Positions 17,628-26,366 are shown, counted from the stretch's first letter. The stretch is 64,000 bases of DNA from Bacteroides stercorirosoris (GCF_900142015.1 NZ_FQZN01000012.1:62001-126000), one strand, 5' to 3'. The notes: generated from the letters alone by a model not told the origin. Program-made: numbers and translations.

Positions 17628-18214
17628 TGTATCAGGAGGCTTTACAGTTGGCCGATGAATTGAAAGCCCGGTTTGATACCGGGTTTTCTGCATCGGATAA
17701 AGAGAGCATTATGAAGGTCTATGTTGAAGTGCTGAGAAAGGATTTCAAGCGAACCAATTGCAATGATTGCTATCGTGATGCTTTGATAGAAGTATGTAAT
17801 TATTTAAAACGAGAAAAGAAGATGAAAGAGAAATGTGCATATAGCCTATTGGCTGGAGTTATCATACAGGATTTTGAGAGTGGGAAAATATATACCAATG
17901 CTAACCTGACGGATGAAGCTGCGGAGAATTATTTGAAGAAGTTCCCGAAACAGATTCAGATGTTTGGTCAAAAGCCAGATAATTGGGAGGAACGAATAGG
18001 TAAGATTGTTCCGGAAGATTTGAATGAAGAACTTGTGTCCGAAATCGCTGAAAAGCTGAAAGAAGGTGTTACCAAAAAGCAGATCAGGGAAGATTACAAG
18101 GGGTATCTATTGGGAGAAAAGAAGCTCACCAATAAGCTGTTAGAGTCGTATTTGAAAGCAGCTTCAGAGAAAGCGGATAAGGTTGAAGATGATGATGAAA
18201 AATCAGAGGAGTAA
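17624..18214 (+). CDS. Phage virion-module protein of unknown function (196 aa)
   Basis: Not recognised. The protein is helical and charged, with an N-terminal region rich in Cys/Asp (KRTNCNDCYRDALIEVCNYLK) and a C-terminal acidic tail (KADKVEDDDEKSEE). It starts in the ATGA overlap with the preceding gene and ends 3 bp before the portal gene, so it belongs to the head module. A head-tail or accessory head role is possible by position. Confidence 0.55.
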   Translation: MMYQEALQLADELKARFDTGFSASDKESIMKVYVEVLRKDFKRTNCNDCYRDALIEVCNYLKREKKMKEKCAYSLLAGVIIQDFESGKIYTNANLTDEAAENYLKKFPKQIQMFGQKPDNWEERIGKIVPEDLNEELVSEIAEKLKEGVTKKQIREDYKGYLLGEKKLTNKLLESYLKAASEKADKVEDDDEKSEE

Positions 18215-18217
18215 TGT

Positions 18218-19387
18218 ATGAACGTAAAAACAGCAAAAAAGCCAGAGAGCCGTGTAGGCGTTAGTTACTCCCAACAGTTTAAGATGCAGACCTATGGTGA
18301 GGATAATTTATATCCGCAGAACCTTCTTGCCATAACGTCTGCATCCGGTACTGCAAAGCTTTGTCTTAACAGATATGCGAAGTTCATAGAGGGTTTTGGA
18401 TTCAAAGATACAAATTTCTCTGAGTATGTCTTGAATAAAAAGGGGGACACAGCAGATACTATTCTGCATAATGTCTGTGAAGATATAGCGAGATTTAAAG
18501 GGTTCGCTCTTCATGTGAATTATAATGTATTCTGTCAGATCGTAGAAGTACAACATATCCCTTTTGAAAATTGCAGGTTAGAGGAAGAAGATGAGAATGG
18601 ATATATAGGGCATATTCTAATACATCCAGATTGGAAGGGTAAAAAAACACGTAATGGAAAGGCGATCATGGTAACGAAAGATTCCGTTAAAAAAATATGT
18701 GTTTTCAATCCTAATCCGGATGTCGTACTGTCACAAGTAGAAGCTGCCGGAGGAATAGATCGATATGAAGGACAAGTTCTTTGGGTGTCATTGGATGGGC
18801 CGGGTGTCTACCCTACTCCAATTTATGATCCAGTGGTTACGGAGATGAGTACAGATGAGGGGTTGTCGAATGTCAAAAACAGGAATGTCCGCAATAATTT
18901 CCTCGTCTCATGTATGATTATCGCTAAGAAGGGAGTTCCATCGTTTGATAAAGATGGAAATGAAATCGACAGAAAGATGATCGCACCGGAAGATTTGAAA
19001 AAGTTCCAGGGAGATACCAACGGAAATAAGATTCTTCTGGTGGAGTTGGAAGATGATGAAGATGAACCCAAAGTTGTTGCTTTCCCGACAAAGAATTATG
19101 ATAAAGACTTCACTGTAACAGATGAAAGTACAGTAGAACGGATATATGCCCAGTTTCATCAAGAGTTATTCTATTCGATTCGTATGGGTAAGCTTGGATT
19201 CTCTGGAGATGTTATGAGGGATGCTTATGAATATTATGCCGGTGAGGTGACAATTGAACAGCGATTCGTTGAAAGAGCTTTTGATACCATCTTTAAGCAT
19301 TGGTATGAGGTTGCAAATCTATCATCTGATTTCGGATTACGTTCACTTAAATATATTGATTCAAATGAAACATCTATTAACAGCTGA
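18218..19387 (+). CDS. Portal protein
   Basis: This 389-residue protein has the layout of Bacteroides-phage portals: QTYGEDNLYPQNLLAI, ASGTAKLCLNRYAKFIEGFGF near the N-terminus, a long helix-beta core, VRNNFLVSCMIIAKKG in the middle, and the long helix KDFTVTDESTVERIYAQFHQELFYSIRMGKLGFSGD leading into EVTIEQRFVERAFDTIFKHW near the C-terminus (compare the portal stem). It would form the dodecameric ring at the capsid vertex. It lies far downstream of the terminase, unlike most phages in which they adjoin. It overlaps the next gene by 23 bp. Confidence 0.75.
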   Translation: MNVKTAKKPESRVGVSYSQQFKMQTYGEDNLYPQNLLAITSASGTAKLCLNRYAKFIEGFGFKDTNFSEYVLNKKGDTADTILHNVCEDIARFKGFALHVNYNVFCQIVEVQHIPFENCRLEEEDENGYIGHILIHPDWKGKKTRNGKAIMVTKDSVKKICVFNPNPDVVLSQVEAAGGIDRYEGQVLWVSLDGPGVYPTPIYDPVVTEMSTDEGLSNVKNRNVRNNFLVSCMIIAKKGVPSFDKDGNEIDRKMIAPEDLKKFQGDTNGNKILLVELEDDEDEPKVVAFPTKNYDKDFTVTDESTVERIYAQFHQELFYSIRMGKLGFSGDVMRDAYEYYAGEVTIEQRFVERAFDTIFKHWYEVANLSSDFGLRSLKYIDSNETSINS

Positions 19388-19868
19388 TAATTGGTCAGGG
19401 TATACAAGAATAGCCTCCAAGCATGTGGATGAGGAAGAGGTAGACACATTCATTGAAGAGTGTGAACAATTGTTTATTATTCCGGCGGTAGGTTCGGATA
19501 TGTTTCTAAGGCTTGTAGGCGAAGATTTGGATGAGAACCTGTCGCTCTTATTGGAGGGCGGTGAATATGTCGATAAAGCCCAGAAAAAGCACGTTTTTAA
19601 GGGTATTCGTTACGCTTTAGCGTATTTCGTATATGCTAAGATGGCAAAGAATGATGGTGCTATGATTTCTCGCTCTGGATTCATGCAACACAATGATGAG
19701 TATGCGGCACGTATGGATGATAAAAACCGCGTGAATAAGTATAATGATTTGATGAATGTTGCTGAAAGTTATTTATCTGGTTCATTGGAGTTCTTGAAGA
19801 CATGGGATAATGTGGAAGTGAAGCCGGTAAGAGGTTCAAGAGTTAGAATTATCGGCATAGGAGATTAA
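19365..19868 (+). CDS. Head-tail connector-like protein (DUF6712-like)
   Basis: This is 167 residues from the ATG at 19365 (MKHLLTADNWSGYTR); longer in-frame extensions lie inside the portal gene. It is mostly helical (VDEEEVDTFIEECEQLFIIPAVG, KGIRYALAYFVYAKMAKND), with the pattern of connector proteins (gp6-like) following portals. DUF6712 is recalled as the Bacteroides-phage family with this layout; confidence in the number is modest. It precedes the tail-tip gene by 1 bp. Confidence 0.55.
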   Translation: MKHLLTADNWSGYTRIASKHVDEEEVDTFIEECEQLFIIPAVGSDMFLRLVGEDLDENLSLLLEGGEYVDKAQKKHVFKGIRYALAYFVYAKMAKNDGAMISRSGFMQHNDEYAARMDDKNRVNKYNDLMNVAESYLSGSLEFLKTWDNVEVKPVRGSRVRIIGIGD

Positions 19869-19869
19869 C

Positions 19870-22800
19870 ATGGACAATTTAGATGTATTAAAAAAGTTAG
19901 CTCTACAGGTACGTAATGCGTCTGTGGCTGGTGAAAATACGGCTGAGAGAGTTGGACGAATTCTCTCAGGGATTATTGAATTATTAACACAGGATGATCT
20001 TGAAGAGCTTAAAAAAATATTTCTTCGTAAAGATGAAATAGATAGTACTAACTATTTATTAGGCTTATTGGGTGGTGCCGTAGTGGAAAATGGCCTTATA
20101 GTTCGTCTGCCTAAGCAAAACGCCCCGGCCGCACTGATGAGCTGTTTGCTTGAAGAGGATGAAGACACGCTTATCGAAGAGGATGAGGATGCTTTGATGG
20201 AGATTGCTCCGGAGGAAGCGACCGGAGACATGACTCTTGGAGGGTTGATGAATGTTACCCCTGCCGCTGATGAAGTGGATGACAACGAGGATTATGTTAT
20301 CGTAAAGCTCAAAGGTGAGTCCGAATGGACACTGTTACCTGCAAGCAGCATCGGTGGCGGTGGATCAGGCGTACAGCGGAATGTACTCATACAAAATGAC
20401 CTTGACAGCCGTAATATATCAGCCAGTAAGGGTGAGCCTTGTCTCTTGAAGTTCACATTTGTCAGCCAGGAACGTTACGGAATAGGCGGAGACTACGAGA
20501 ATACCGGTGAACGTGGCTTGTGCGAGATTTCCATCAAGAATACTGTCAATGCCGAGTTTACCGTTGTCAAACAGATGTACATCCAATCCGGATACAGTAA
20601 TACGGTGGATGTGGCAGAGTTCCTGTCTTCAGGTTCCAATCAGATCATGATAAAAGTAACCGGTGAAATTACGGAAATGACCACCTCCGCTTTTGTCTAT
20701 ACCGTACAGTTGACTTCGCTCTCCATCGCTGCCGATAACTTCCGCTGGTGGACGGCATTTACAGGGGAGAACATCACAATCCCGTTAAATATCGGCGGCA
20801 ATATATCTAAGACACTATACGTTACCATCACAGGGCCGGGTTATAATAAAAGCTATGACGTCGCATTGGGTACGGCTGTATATACCGAGACAGCCTATAA
20901 CTATCAGCTTGCGCATCCGGACAAGTCAGGTATATTCAATGTGTCCATGTATGTGGCCAATAGTGACGGTAGCATCCGGACACGCACCATCTCTTATAAT
21001 ATCATTTGTGCTGTTACCGGAGATGCTGTCAAGTTGATCGCTATCAATAATGTGCTGGAGAAAGCAACGAACTGGTCAGAGAATGCTTTGTTTGATTACG
21101 CGATGTATGACGGGAGTAATGCCATTACTTCGGCTCAGTTTACCGTTAAGAAGGACGGATCGCATGTTTATTCGTCTCTTGATGACCGTATATCTACTTC
21201 CGCGAAGCATACGTTTTCCCTGCCGCTGGAAATTGAGACGATTGATAATGCCGACTTTGATATCGCTGTGAGCGTGACGGATGGAGGCACGGAATTGACG
21301 TCTTCCATGACTATTCCCGTCAATAATTCATTGGGCTTTTCTTCTGTTGCCGGAGCGGTCTTCTATATGAATCCCCGTACCCGTTCTAATAACCAAAGTA
21401 ACTACCAATCCGTAGTTAATGAGATGACCGGAGAAGCTATTCCGGCAACTTGGCAGGGAATGAACTGGGGCAATGACGGCTGGACGTCTGATGCGGATAT
21501 GAATAATGTTCTCCGGGTGATGGCATCAGCGAGGGTTGATATCGGGTATAAGGTGTTTGCCAAAGAGTCAGCCCGTGCAGGTAAGACGGTAGAGATAGAC
21601 TATAAGACGGATAATGTGACGGACTTTAACCATCCTGTTATCCGTATGTCTTCCGATGGTGATTCTTTCGTGGGTCTGCGTGTATTTCCGGATAATGTCA
21701 TTATGTACACGAATGCGCTGAAGACTACCGATAACCAGAGTATCAACCTTTTTGAAGGCAAGCGCCTGCGGCTGACACTGGTTATCATGCCTGATGCGTA
21801 TGGCAATCCGGATTTCAATCTTTGTATCATCTATGTGAATGGTGTGAAGAACCGTGAATTCACCTACAAGAACAATGACTACTTCGCCCAAAACAGTGAT
21901 ATCGTTATCGGCTCCGACTATGCGGATGTTGATATCTATGGGATTCGTGTCTACGATTCCGCATTGACTTCTGAAGCCGTACTCCGTAACTATATCAATT
22001 GGCAGGTGGACAATACGGAGAAAACCCGTATTCAGGAGGATAATGACGTGATGGATGCCAACGGTTCCGAGATTGATTTCGAGAATGTGAAGGATCAGTT
22101 TAACGTAATGGTGTTCGACAATACATTTCCATCACTGTTCAACCCTAACAAGATGAAGGGCGTTTTAGAGGTCTTTTTCTCTGACCATCCTGAATGGAAT
22201 GTCTCCATATCGAATGTCGAGGCCAAAGGACAGGGTACTTCTTCCATGCGTTATTGGCGTTGGAATGTCCGGTACACGCTGGACAAGAAGCTGTCTATCG
22301 TCACGGCAGCCGACGGCTCCACGAGCACGGGCGGTTGGTCGATGGTTCCGGCATTGGCGAAGGCTACGAAGATCACGGCCAAGAAGAACTTTGCTTCATC
22401 CATGCACTCGCACAAGGTCGGTTCTGTCAATTCTGTGGATGACCTGTATCGGGCTATGGGATATCTCAATGAGGCGATGCAGACTGAAAAGTACGCCAAC
22501 GCCCGTGTAGCGGTGTATCAGCTTCCGTTCGTGGCGTTCGAGAAAAGCATCAATGACGAGGGCAAGGAAGTCTATACTTTCAGGGGGCTGTACACGATGG
22601 GACCGGATAAGGGGGATAAGAATACCTTCGGTCATGACTCTGACTTGTTTCCCGGCTTGCTTTCTATCGAGGGTTCGGATAACTCTCCGTTGTGTACCCT
22701 TTTCCGTGTGCCCTGGAGTAGCCGGATGCAATATAATGAGGAAGAAGAGGCATTCCAGTATAATGGTGCCAATTCATGGGATTATGGTGCCGGTGAGTTG

Positions 22801-25326
22801 GCCAATATCAGTAAGTGGATTCCGGCATACAATATCGCCTATCAGTGTAGTAACCGGCTGAAGCCTTTTAACGGCACACTGGCGGAGCTGAATGCACAGG
22901 TGGCGACCTATCGTAATGAACCTTATGAATTCTGGATAGCGAAGGCCGGTGACGCTAACTTATATAATGTCTACTATTACGAGGCGTCTGATGGCCGGTT
23001 CATAGCCTCCGATATCGGAGATGGTACCATCAATCTGAAGACGCAACTCAGTGCGTACCTGGCTGATGACCTGAGTCCGTTCACTTCCGACCAGTTGAAT
23101 GAACTGTTCATCAATGCCCGCATCCAGAAGTTCCGTGCTGAAGCTCCGCAATATTGGGATATTGATGACGCTATCCTGCACCGGAACTGGGTTGAATTCC
23201 ATGCCGGTACGGATAACCGGGCAAAGAATACCTACCCGTATTGCTTCGGCAATGCCGGAAGCAAATGGAAATGGCGGTATGATGACCTTGATACCATCTT
23301 TGACACTGACAACCAGGGACAGGCGAAGAAAGGCTACTATGTAGAGTTCCATGATGCCTATGACAATGGCGGTTCGGTCTGGAACGGTGAGACATCCAAT
23401 TTCTGGAATCTTCTTGACCTAGCTTTCCCGGATGAGGTTTGGGCGGGTATGCGTAAGATGATGGCGGCGATGGAAGAGCTTTCCGGGGTGAAATCGGGTA
23501 CCGATTTTGATAAACTGTATGCGTATTTTCAGAAATATTATTTTGCGCAGGCTCAGGAATATTTCCCGCAGAATCTTTATAATGCTGATGCCAAGTTTAC
23601 GTATGAGGAATCAAAGTTGGCATACGACAAAGACCAATATACCAATGATACTGACCCTATTACGCAGTCATTGGGCGACCACTATACTGCCGAACAGCGA
23701 TGGATAACCAAGCGCATCCTGTACATGATGAGTAAGTATTCGTTCGGATTATTCTCCGCTGACGGTACCGACAATATCACGGTACGCGCTGCGGGCAATA
23801 CAATTCAATATGAATTGACACCGGCAATGGATTTGTACCCTGCCATCGCGAATGGTACAAGTATCATTCGCGGCACTCGTACCAAGGCCGGTGAGGTTTG
23901 CCGGATGTTGATCGAGTTGTCCGGCTCCGGTGACCAGCAGAATACGATCCAGGGTGCCTCGTACTTGCAGGATATTGGCGACTGGCATGATAAGAATGTG
24001 ACCGGTTCCATGATTATACAAGGTAGGATGCTTCGTGATATCCGTCTGGGGCACGCTACTGAGCCTATTGTCATCTCTATTACGGCATTGACGCTTTCCA
24101 ACTGTGTGAGCCTTCAACGACTTATCCTGTCCCGTATTTCGACATTGACAGGTACGCTCAGCCTGCTTTCCTGTACACATCTGAAGGAAATATATGCCGG
24201 TGGCACTTCCCTGACGCAGATTGTATTGCCGAAGGGCGGTGGATTGGAAACCATTGAATACAGTGAATACAATCAATACATCACCTTGCAGAATTATCCA
24301 TTGCTGAAGAGCGAAGGCGTATTGATGGACTATTGCAAGGAGAAGGTGACGGACTTTCTGGTAGAGAATTGCCCGCTTCTGAAGCCGATGGAACTGCTGT
24401 CTGCCATTATTGAGGCGCAGCAATCACAAGGCACTAACCATGTGTTGAAGCACATTCGTGCGGTAGGCTTTGAAGAGGAGTATTACACTGCTGATGCACT
24501 TGATATGCTTGCAAATTTGGCAGACGGTACCTATGAAGGTTTGTCTGCTGAAGGGCTTGCCGGAGAGGAGCCAATTCCGGTGTTGGATGGTAAGATTACA
24601 GTACACTCAAAGTACTATCAGGACTCTGTGGATGAACTGAGAGAAATCTTTAACAGATTGGATTTAGTGATGGACGGTACACCAGCAATTAGGTTTGAAG
24701 ACCCGGAGGTATTGCGGTTATTACTCACAGAGAAAGTCGGTAATTATCAGGAGATAGCAATTGATAGTGATGAAGATGGGATGTTGACTTATGAAGAGGT
24801 TGCAATACTCCCAACATTAACACAACGACGTGATGGCAACCAAAGTCTTTTTACTGGCAATACTGTGATAGAGACTTTCAATGAATTTCGTTTTTTTACA
24901 GGATTGGAGATGATAAACAGTGGTACATTTAGTGATTGTACATCTTTAAGAAAAGTTACATTACCAATTAATACAGCATTAGGAGATTCTGTTTTTGCGA
25001 ATTCCGGAATAGAGAGAATCATAATTCCGGAGGGTTATCAGACCATAGGAAACAATTTGTGCGAAAAGGCATATCAATGTCGTTTGCTCGATATCCCAAG
25101 TACAGTTACCTCCATCGGAGCATCACTAATTTGGGGGCTGAACACTAATAATAGTAGCATGACAATAATTTGCCGTGCAAGTACACCTCCTAAGTTCGGT
25201 GGATTTTCAGGAACTCCCCAGGCTATATATGTGCCAGATACCAGTGTAGACGCTTATAAGTTAGTTTCTGGATGGAGCTCGCAGGCTGCGAAAATATATC
25301 CTCTATCAACTTATGTGGAACCTTGA
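19870..25326 (+). CDS. Giant tail-tip/receptor-binding protein with switchable C-terminal LRR domain
   Basis: This is 1818 residues. The N-terminal 130 include a virion-attachment-like helix and an acidic stretch. Beta-sandwich domains cover about 150-480. A LamG/concanavalin-like domain runs at about 495-715. A region resembling CotH-type atypical kinases spans about 740-1160, with KGQGTSSMRYWRWN (about 785), HAGTDNRAKN (about 1111-1120) and YDDLDTIFD (about 1137). A leucine-rich-like stretch follows (about 1400-1470). From Tyr1582-Tyr1583 the C-terminus is a variable cassette: an EF-hand-like loop DSDEDGMLTYEE (1632-1643) and BspA-type LRRs (FSDCTSLRKVTLPIN, IERIIIPEGYQTIGNN). The sequence CTATCAGGACT at 24615-24625 marks the variable boundary. 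Composition differs along the gene, suggesting a mosaic. Confidence 0.85.
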   Translation: MDNLDVLKKLALQVRNASVAGENTAERVGRILSGIIELLTQDDLEELKKIFLRKDEIDSTNYLLGLLGGAVVENGLIVRLPKQNAPAALMSCLLEEDEDTLIEEDEDALMEIAPEEATGDMTLGGLMNVTPAADEVDDNEDYVIVKLKGESEWTLLPASSIGGGGSGVQRNVLIQNDLDSRNISASKGEPCLLKFTFVSQERYGIGGDYENTGERGLCEISIKNTVNAEFTVVKQMYIQSGYSNTVDVAEFLSSGSNQIMIKVTGEITEMTTSAFVYTVQLTSLSIAADNFRWWTAFTGENITIPLNIGGNISKTLYVTITGPGYNKSYDVALGTAVYTETAYNYQLAHPDKSGIFNVSMYVANSDGSIRTRTISYNIICAVTGDAVKLIAINNVLEKATNWSENALFDYAMYDGSNAITSAQFTVKKDGSHVYSSLDDRISTSAKHTFSLPLEIETIDNADFDIAVSVTDGGTELTSSMTIPVNNSLGFSSVAGAVFYMNPRTRSNNQSNYQSVVNEMTGEAIPATWQGMNWGNDGWTSDADMNNVLRVMASARVDIGYKVFAKESARAGKTVEIDYKTDNVTDFNHPVIRMSSDGDSFVGLRVFPDNVIMYTNALKTTDNQSINLFEGKRLRLTLVIMPDAYGNPDFNLCIIYVNGVKNREFTYKNNDYFAQNSDIVIGSDYADVDIYGIRVYDSALTSEAVLRNYINWQVDNTEKTRIQEDNDVMDANGSEIDFENVKDQFNVMVFDNTFPSLFNPNKMKGVLEVFFSDHPEWNVSISNVEAKGQGTSSMRYWRWNVRYTLDKKLSIVTAADGSTSTGGWSMVPALAKATKITAKKNFASSMHSHKVGSVNSVDDLYRAMGYLNEAMQTEKYANARVAVYQLPFVAFEKSINDEGKEVYTFRGLYTMGPDKGDKNTFGHDSDLFPGLLSIEGSDNSPLCTLFRVPWSSRMQYNEEEEAFQYNGANSWDYGAGELANISKWIPAYNIAYQCSNRLKPFNGTLAELNAQVATYRNEPYEFWIAKAGDANLYNVYYYEASDGRFIASDIGDGTINLKTQLSAYLADDLSPFTSDQLNELFINARIQKFRAEAPQYWDIDDAILHRNWVEFHAGTDNRAKNTYPYCFGNAGSKWKWRYDDLDTIFDTDNQGQAKKGYYVEFHDAYDNGGSVWNGETSNFWNLLDLAFPDEVWAGMRKMMAAMEELSGVKSGTDFDKLYAYFQKYYFAQAQEYFPQNLYNADAKFTYEESKLAYDKDQYTNDTDPITQSLGDHYTAEQRWITKRILYMMSKYSFGLFSADGTDNITVRAAGNTIQYELTPAMDLYPAIANGTSIIRGTRTKAGEVCRMLIELSGSGDQQNTIQGASYLQDIGDWHDKNVTGSMIIQGRMLRDIRLGHATEPIVISITALTLSNCVSLQRLILSRISTLTGTLSLLSCTHLKEIYAGGTSLTQIVLPKGGGLETIEYSEYNQYITLQNYPLLKSEGVLMDYCKEKVTDFLVENCPLLKPMELLSAIIEAQQSQGTNHVLKHIRAVGFEEEYYTADALDMLANLADGTYEGLSAEGLAGEEPIPVLDGKITVHSKYYQDSVDELREIFNRLDLVMDGTPAIRFEDPEVLRLLLTEKVGNYQEIAIDSDEDGMLTYEEVAILPTLTQRRDGNQSLFTGNTVIETFNEFRFFTGLEMINSGTFSDCTSLRKVTLPINTALGDSVFANSGIERIIIPEGYQTIGNNLCEKAYQCRLLDIPSTVTSIGASLIWGLNTNNSSMTIICRASTPPKFGGFSGTPQAIYVPDTSVDAYKLVSGWSSQAAKIYPLSTYVEP
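24615..24625 (+). repeat. Inverted repeat, left (CTATCAGGACT), candidate inversion site
   Basis: CTATCAGGACT is repeated as its exact reverse complement at 26201-26211. It lies inside the tail-tip gene at the point where the expressed and silent C-terminal domains begin to align. The phase is the same in both: the first C is the third base of the codon preceding TAT-CAG-GAC. Confidence 0.75.
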
Positions 25327-25335
25327 TAAATAGGC

Positions 25336-25372
25336 TTTCCGGAGCACTATGAAAAGATAGATGCTCCGGAAA
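25336..25372. terminator. Bidirectional hairpin between convergent tail-tip cassettes
   Basis: TTTCCGGAGCA (25336-25346) and TGCTCCGGAAA (25362-25372) form a perfect 11-bp stem with a 15-nt loop. It lies 9 bp after the expressed cassette stop and 10 bp from the stop of the silent cassette. Its symmetry lets it serve whichever cassette is in the expressed orientation. U-tracts are short. Confidence 0.7.
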
Positions 25373-25382
25373 TACCTCAGCC

Positions 25383-26222
25383 TTAATAATCCTTCGTATA
25401 AGACGACAGCGGCTTAATTCTTGACGCCATGTTTGACCATCCGGAAGCCGACTTATAAGTATCTACTACGGAATCTGGCACGTAGAAGATACAATTATCC
25501 GTCTTGTAGAATGAATTATATCCCAATGTTGGTGGCGTTTCCTGAAGAATAATCATTTCTGTTAAATTGGGGCAATTTGCAAAAGCCCCATTTCCAGTAT
25601 ATACAGGTACAATGTTTGCACGATTAATAATTCTTTTCAATGAGATACAACCATCAGTTAAGCCATATCCAATAGTGGTCACAGTTGCCGGTATATCCAA
25701 TTCCTCCAGCGAGATGCAATCATGGAACATATTACCTTCCATTTTTGTCATATCGGATGGCAAAGTAATATTACGCAAAGAAGAACATCCGTCAAACATA
25801 TAGCCTGTCTTATATTGTGACAAGCCGGATATTGATGTTGGAAGTTCAACTTCCTCCAGTGCGGAACACCCGGCAAACATATAGGATGTAAAAGAACCAT
25901 TATCTCCGATTGATACTTTTCGAAGAGAAGTGCAACCTCTAAATATCGCTGAATCTCCATTCAAGGCTTTCCAATTTAATAATTTTAGAGCAGAAGCATC
26001 AACAAGGTCGGTATTCCAGCGAAACTGAGCATCAACAGTTCTGTTAACTGATGCTTCTTCCTCTGTTATAAATCCATCTTCGTCAGTATCCCAAAGAGAA
26101 TTTACAATCGCCTTAAATACTGGATCAGCCATATATATTGCCGGTTCCCCATTCATTACCAACTCCAATCTGGCAAAAGTATTCCTCAGAGAATCGACGA
26201 AGTCCTGATAGAACGCAAAAAG
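25383..26222 (-). CDS. Silent, start-less C-terminal LRR cassette of the tail-tip protein
   Basis: The frame is open for 279 codons on the minus strand from just after a TAG (26223-26225) to the stop at 25383; an ATG at 26168 exists but is internal to the aligned region. The translation begins LFAFYQDFVDSLRNTFARLELVMNG, homologous to YYQDSVDELREIFNRLDLVMDG of the tail-tip protein, and has the same layout: EF-hand-like loop DTDEDGFITEEE, BspA-type LRRs (FRGCTSLRKVSIGDN, FAGCSALEEVELPTS, FDGCSSLRNITLPSD), and an ending GWSNMASRIKPLSSY that matches GWSSQAAKIYPLSTY. With no promoter or start of its own it looks like an alternative end. Inversion at the 11-bp repeats would fuse it in frame to give a protein of about 1857 residues. 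Confidence 0.8.
   Translation of the reverse strand, partial: LFAFYQDFVDSLRNTFARLELVMNGEPAIYMADPVFKAIVNSLWDTDEDGFITEEEASVNRTVDAQFRWNTDLVDASALKLLNWKALNGDSAIFRGCTSLRKVSIGDNGSFTSYMFAGCSALEEVELPTSISGLSQYKTGYMFDGCSSLRNITLPSDMTKMEGNMFHDCISLEELDIPATVTTIGYGLTDGCISLKRIINRANIVPVYTGNGAFANCPNLTEMIILQETPPTLGYNSFYKTDNCIFYVPDSVVDTYKSASGWSNMASRIKPLSSYTKDY
26201..26211 (-). repeat. Inverted repeat, right (CTATCAGGACT on minus strand), candidate inversion site
   Basis: The plus-strand text AGTCCTGATAG is the exact reverse complement of 24615-24625. Similarity continues imperfectly on the cassette side (GTxGAT and beyond) because the two cassettes are homologous, but stops on the outer side, as expected for a recombination boundary. 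Confidence 0.75.
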
Positions 26223-26284
26223 CTATTCCAAAAGGTTCTATATGCCAGCATTTATTTATCTGATAGATAATTAGTATCTCATAG

Positions 26285-26315
26285 TTGTGTGTTATTTTAT
26301 TATTTCCTATCTTTG
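26285..26315 (+). promoter_or_regulatory. Probable promoter directly upstream of a terminator
   Basis: TTG (26285-26287), 20 nt of spacer, and TATCTTTG (26308-26315) fit the Bacteroides promoter. Transcription would begin near 26320, at the foot of the hairpin at 26325-26366, so the product would be a leader of about 45 nt or a regulated read-through transcript. Confidence 0.5.
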
Positions 26316-26324
26316 TATCAACCA

Positions 26325-26366
26325 AGAGCTTAGTGGCAACTTCTGTTGTCGCCAAGCTCTTTTTTT
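26325..26366 (+). terminator. Rho-independent terminator or attenuator before the second tail-tip gene
   Basis: AGAGCTT...GGCAAC (from 26325) pairs with GTCGCCAAGCTCT (26348-26360) and is followed by seven T residues. It lies just after a promoter-like sequence and is followed by CTATCA-N5-TGATAT (26370-26386), like the terminator at 14643. The stretch 26223-26493 (271 bases) otherwise holds a palindrome AAGTTGT-N6-ACAACTT (26391-26410), a second -7-like TACATTTG (26429-26436) and no gene. Confidence 0.7.

Noticed and set aside
23749..24423. 224-codon minus-strand frame inside the tail-tip gene
   Set aside because: It is opposite a strongly supported coding region and shows no domain; a shadow of the plus-strand reading.
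24600..26230. Diversity-generating retroelement as the reason for tail-tip variation
   Set aside because: No reverse transcriptase or adenine-mutated template repeat is visible in the window; the inverted cassette and repeat explain the pattern better.
26125..26355. 76-codon minus-strand frame over the right inverted repeat
   Set aside because: It is in a different frame from the silent cassette, which aligns well with the tail-tip protein, and has no recognisable features.
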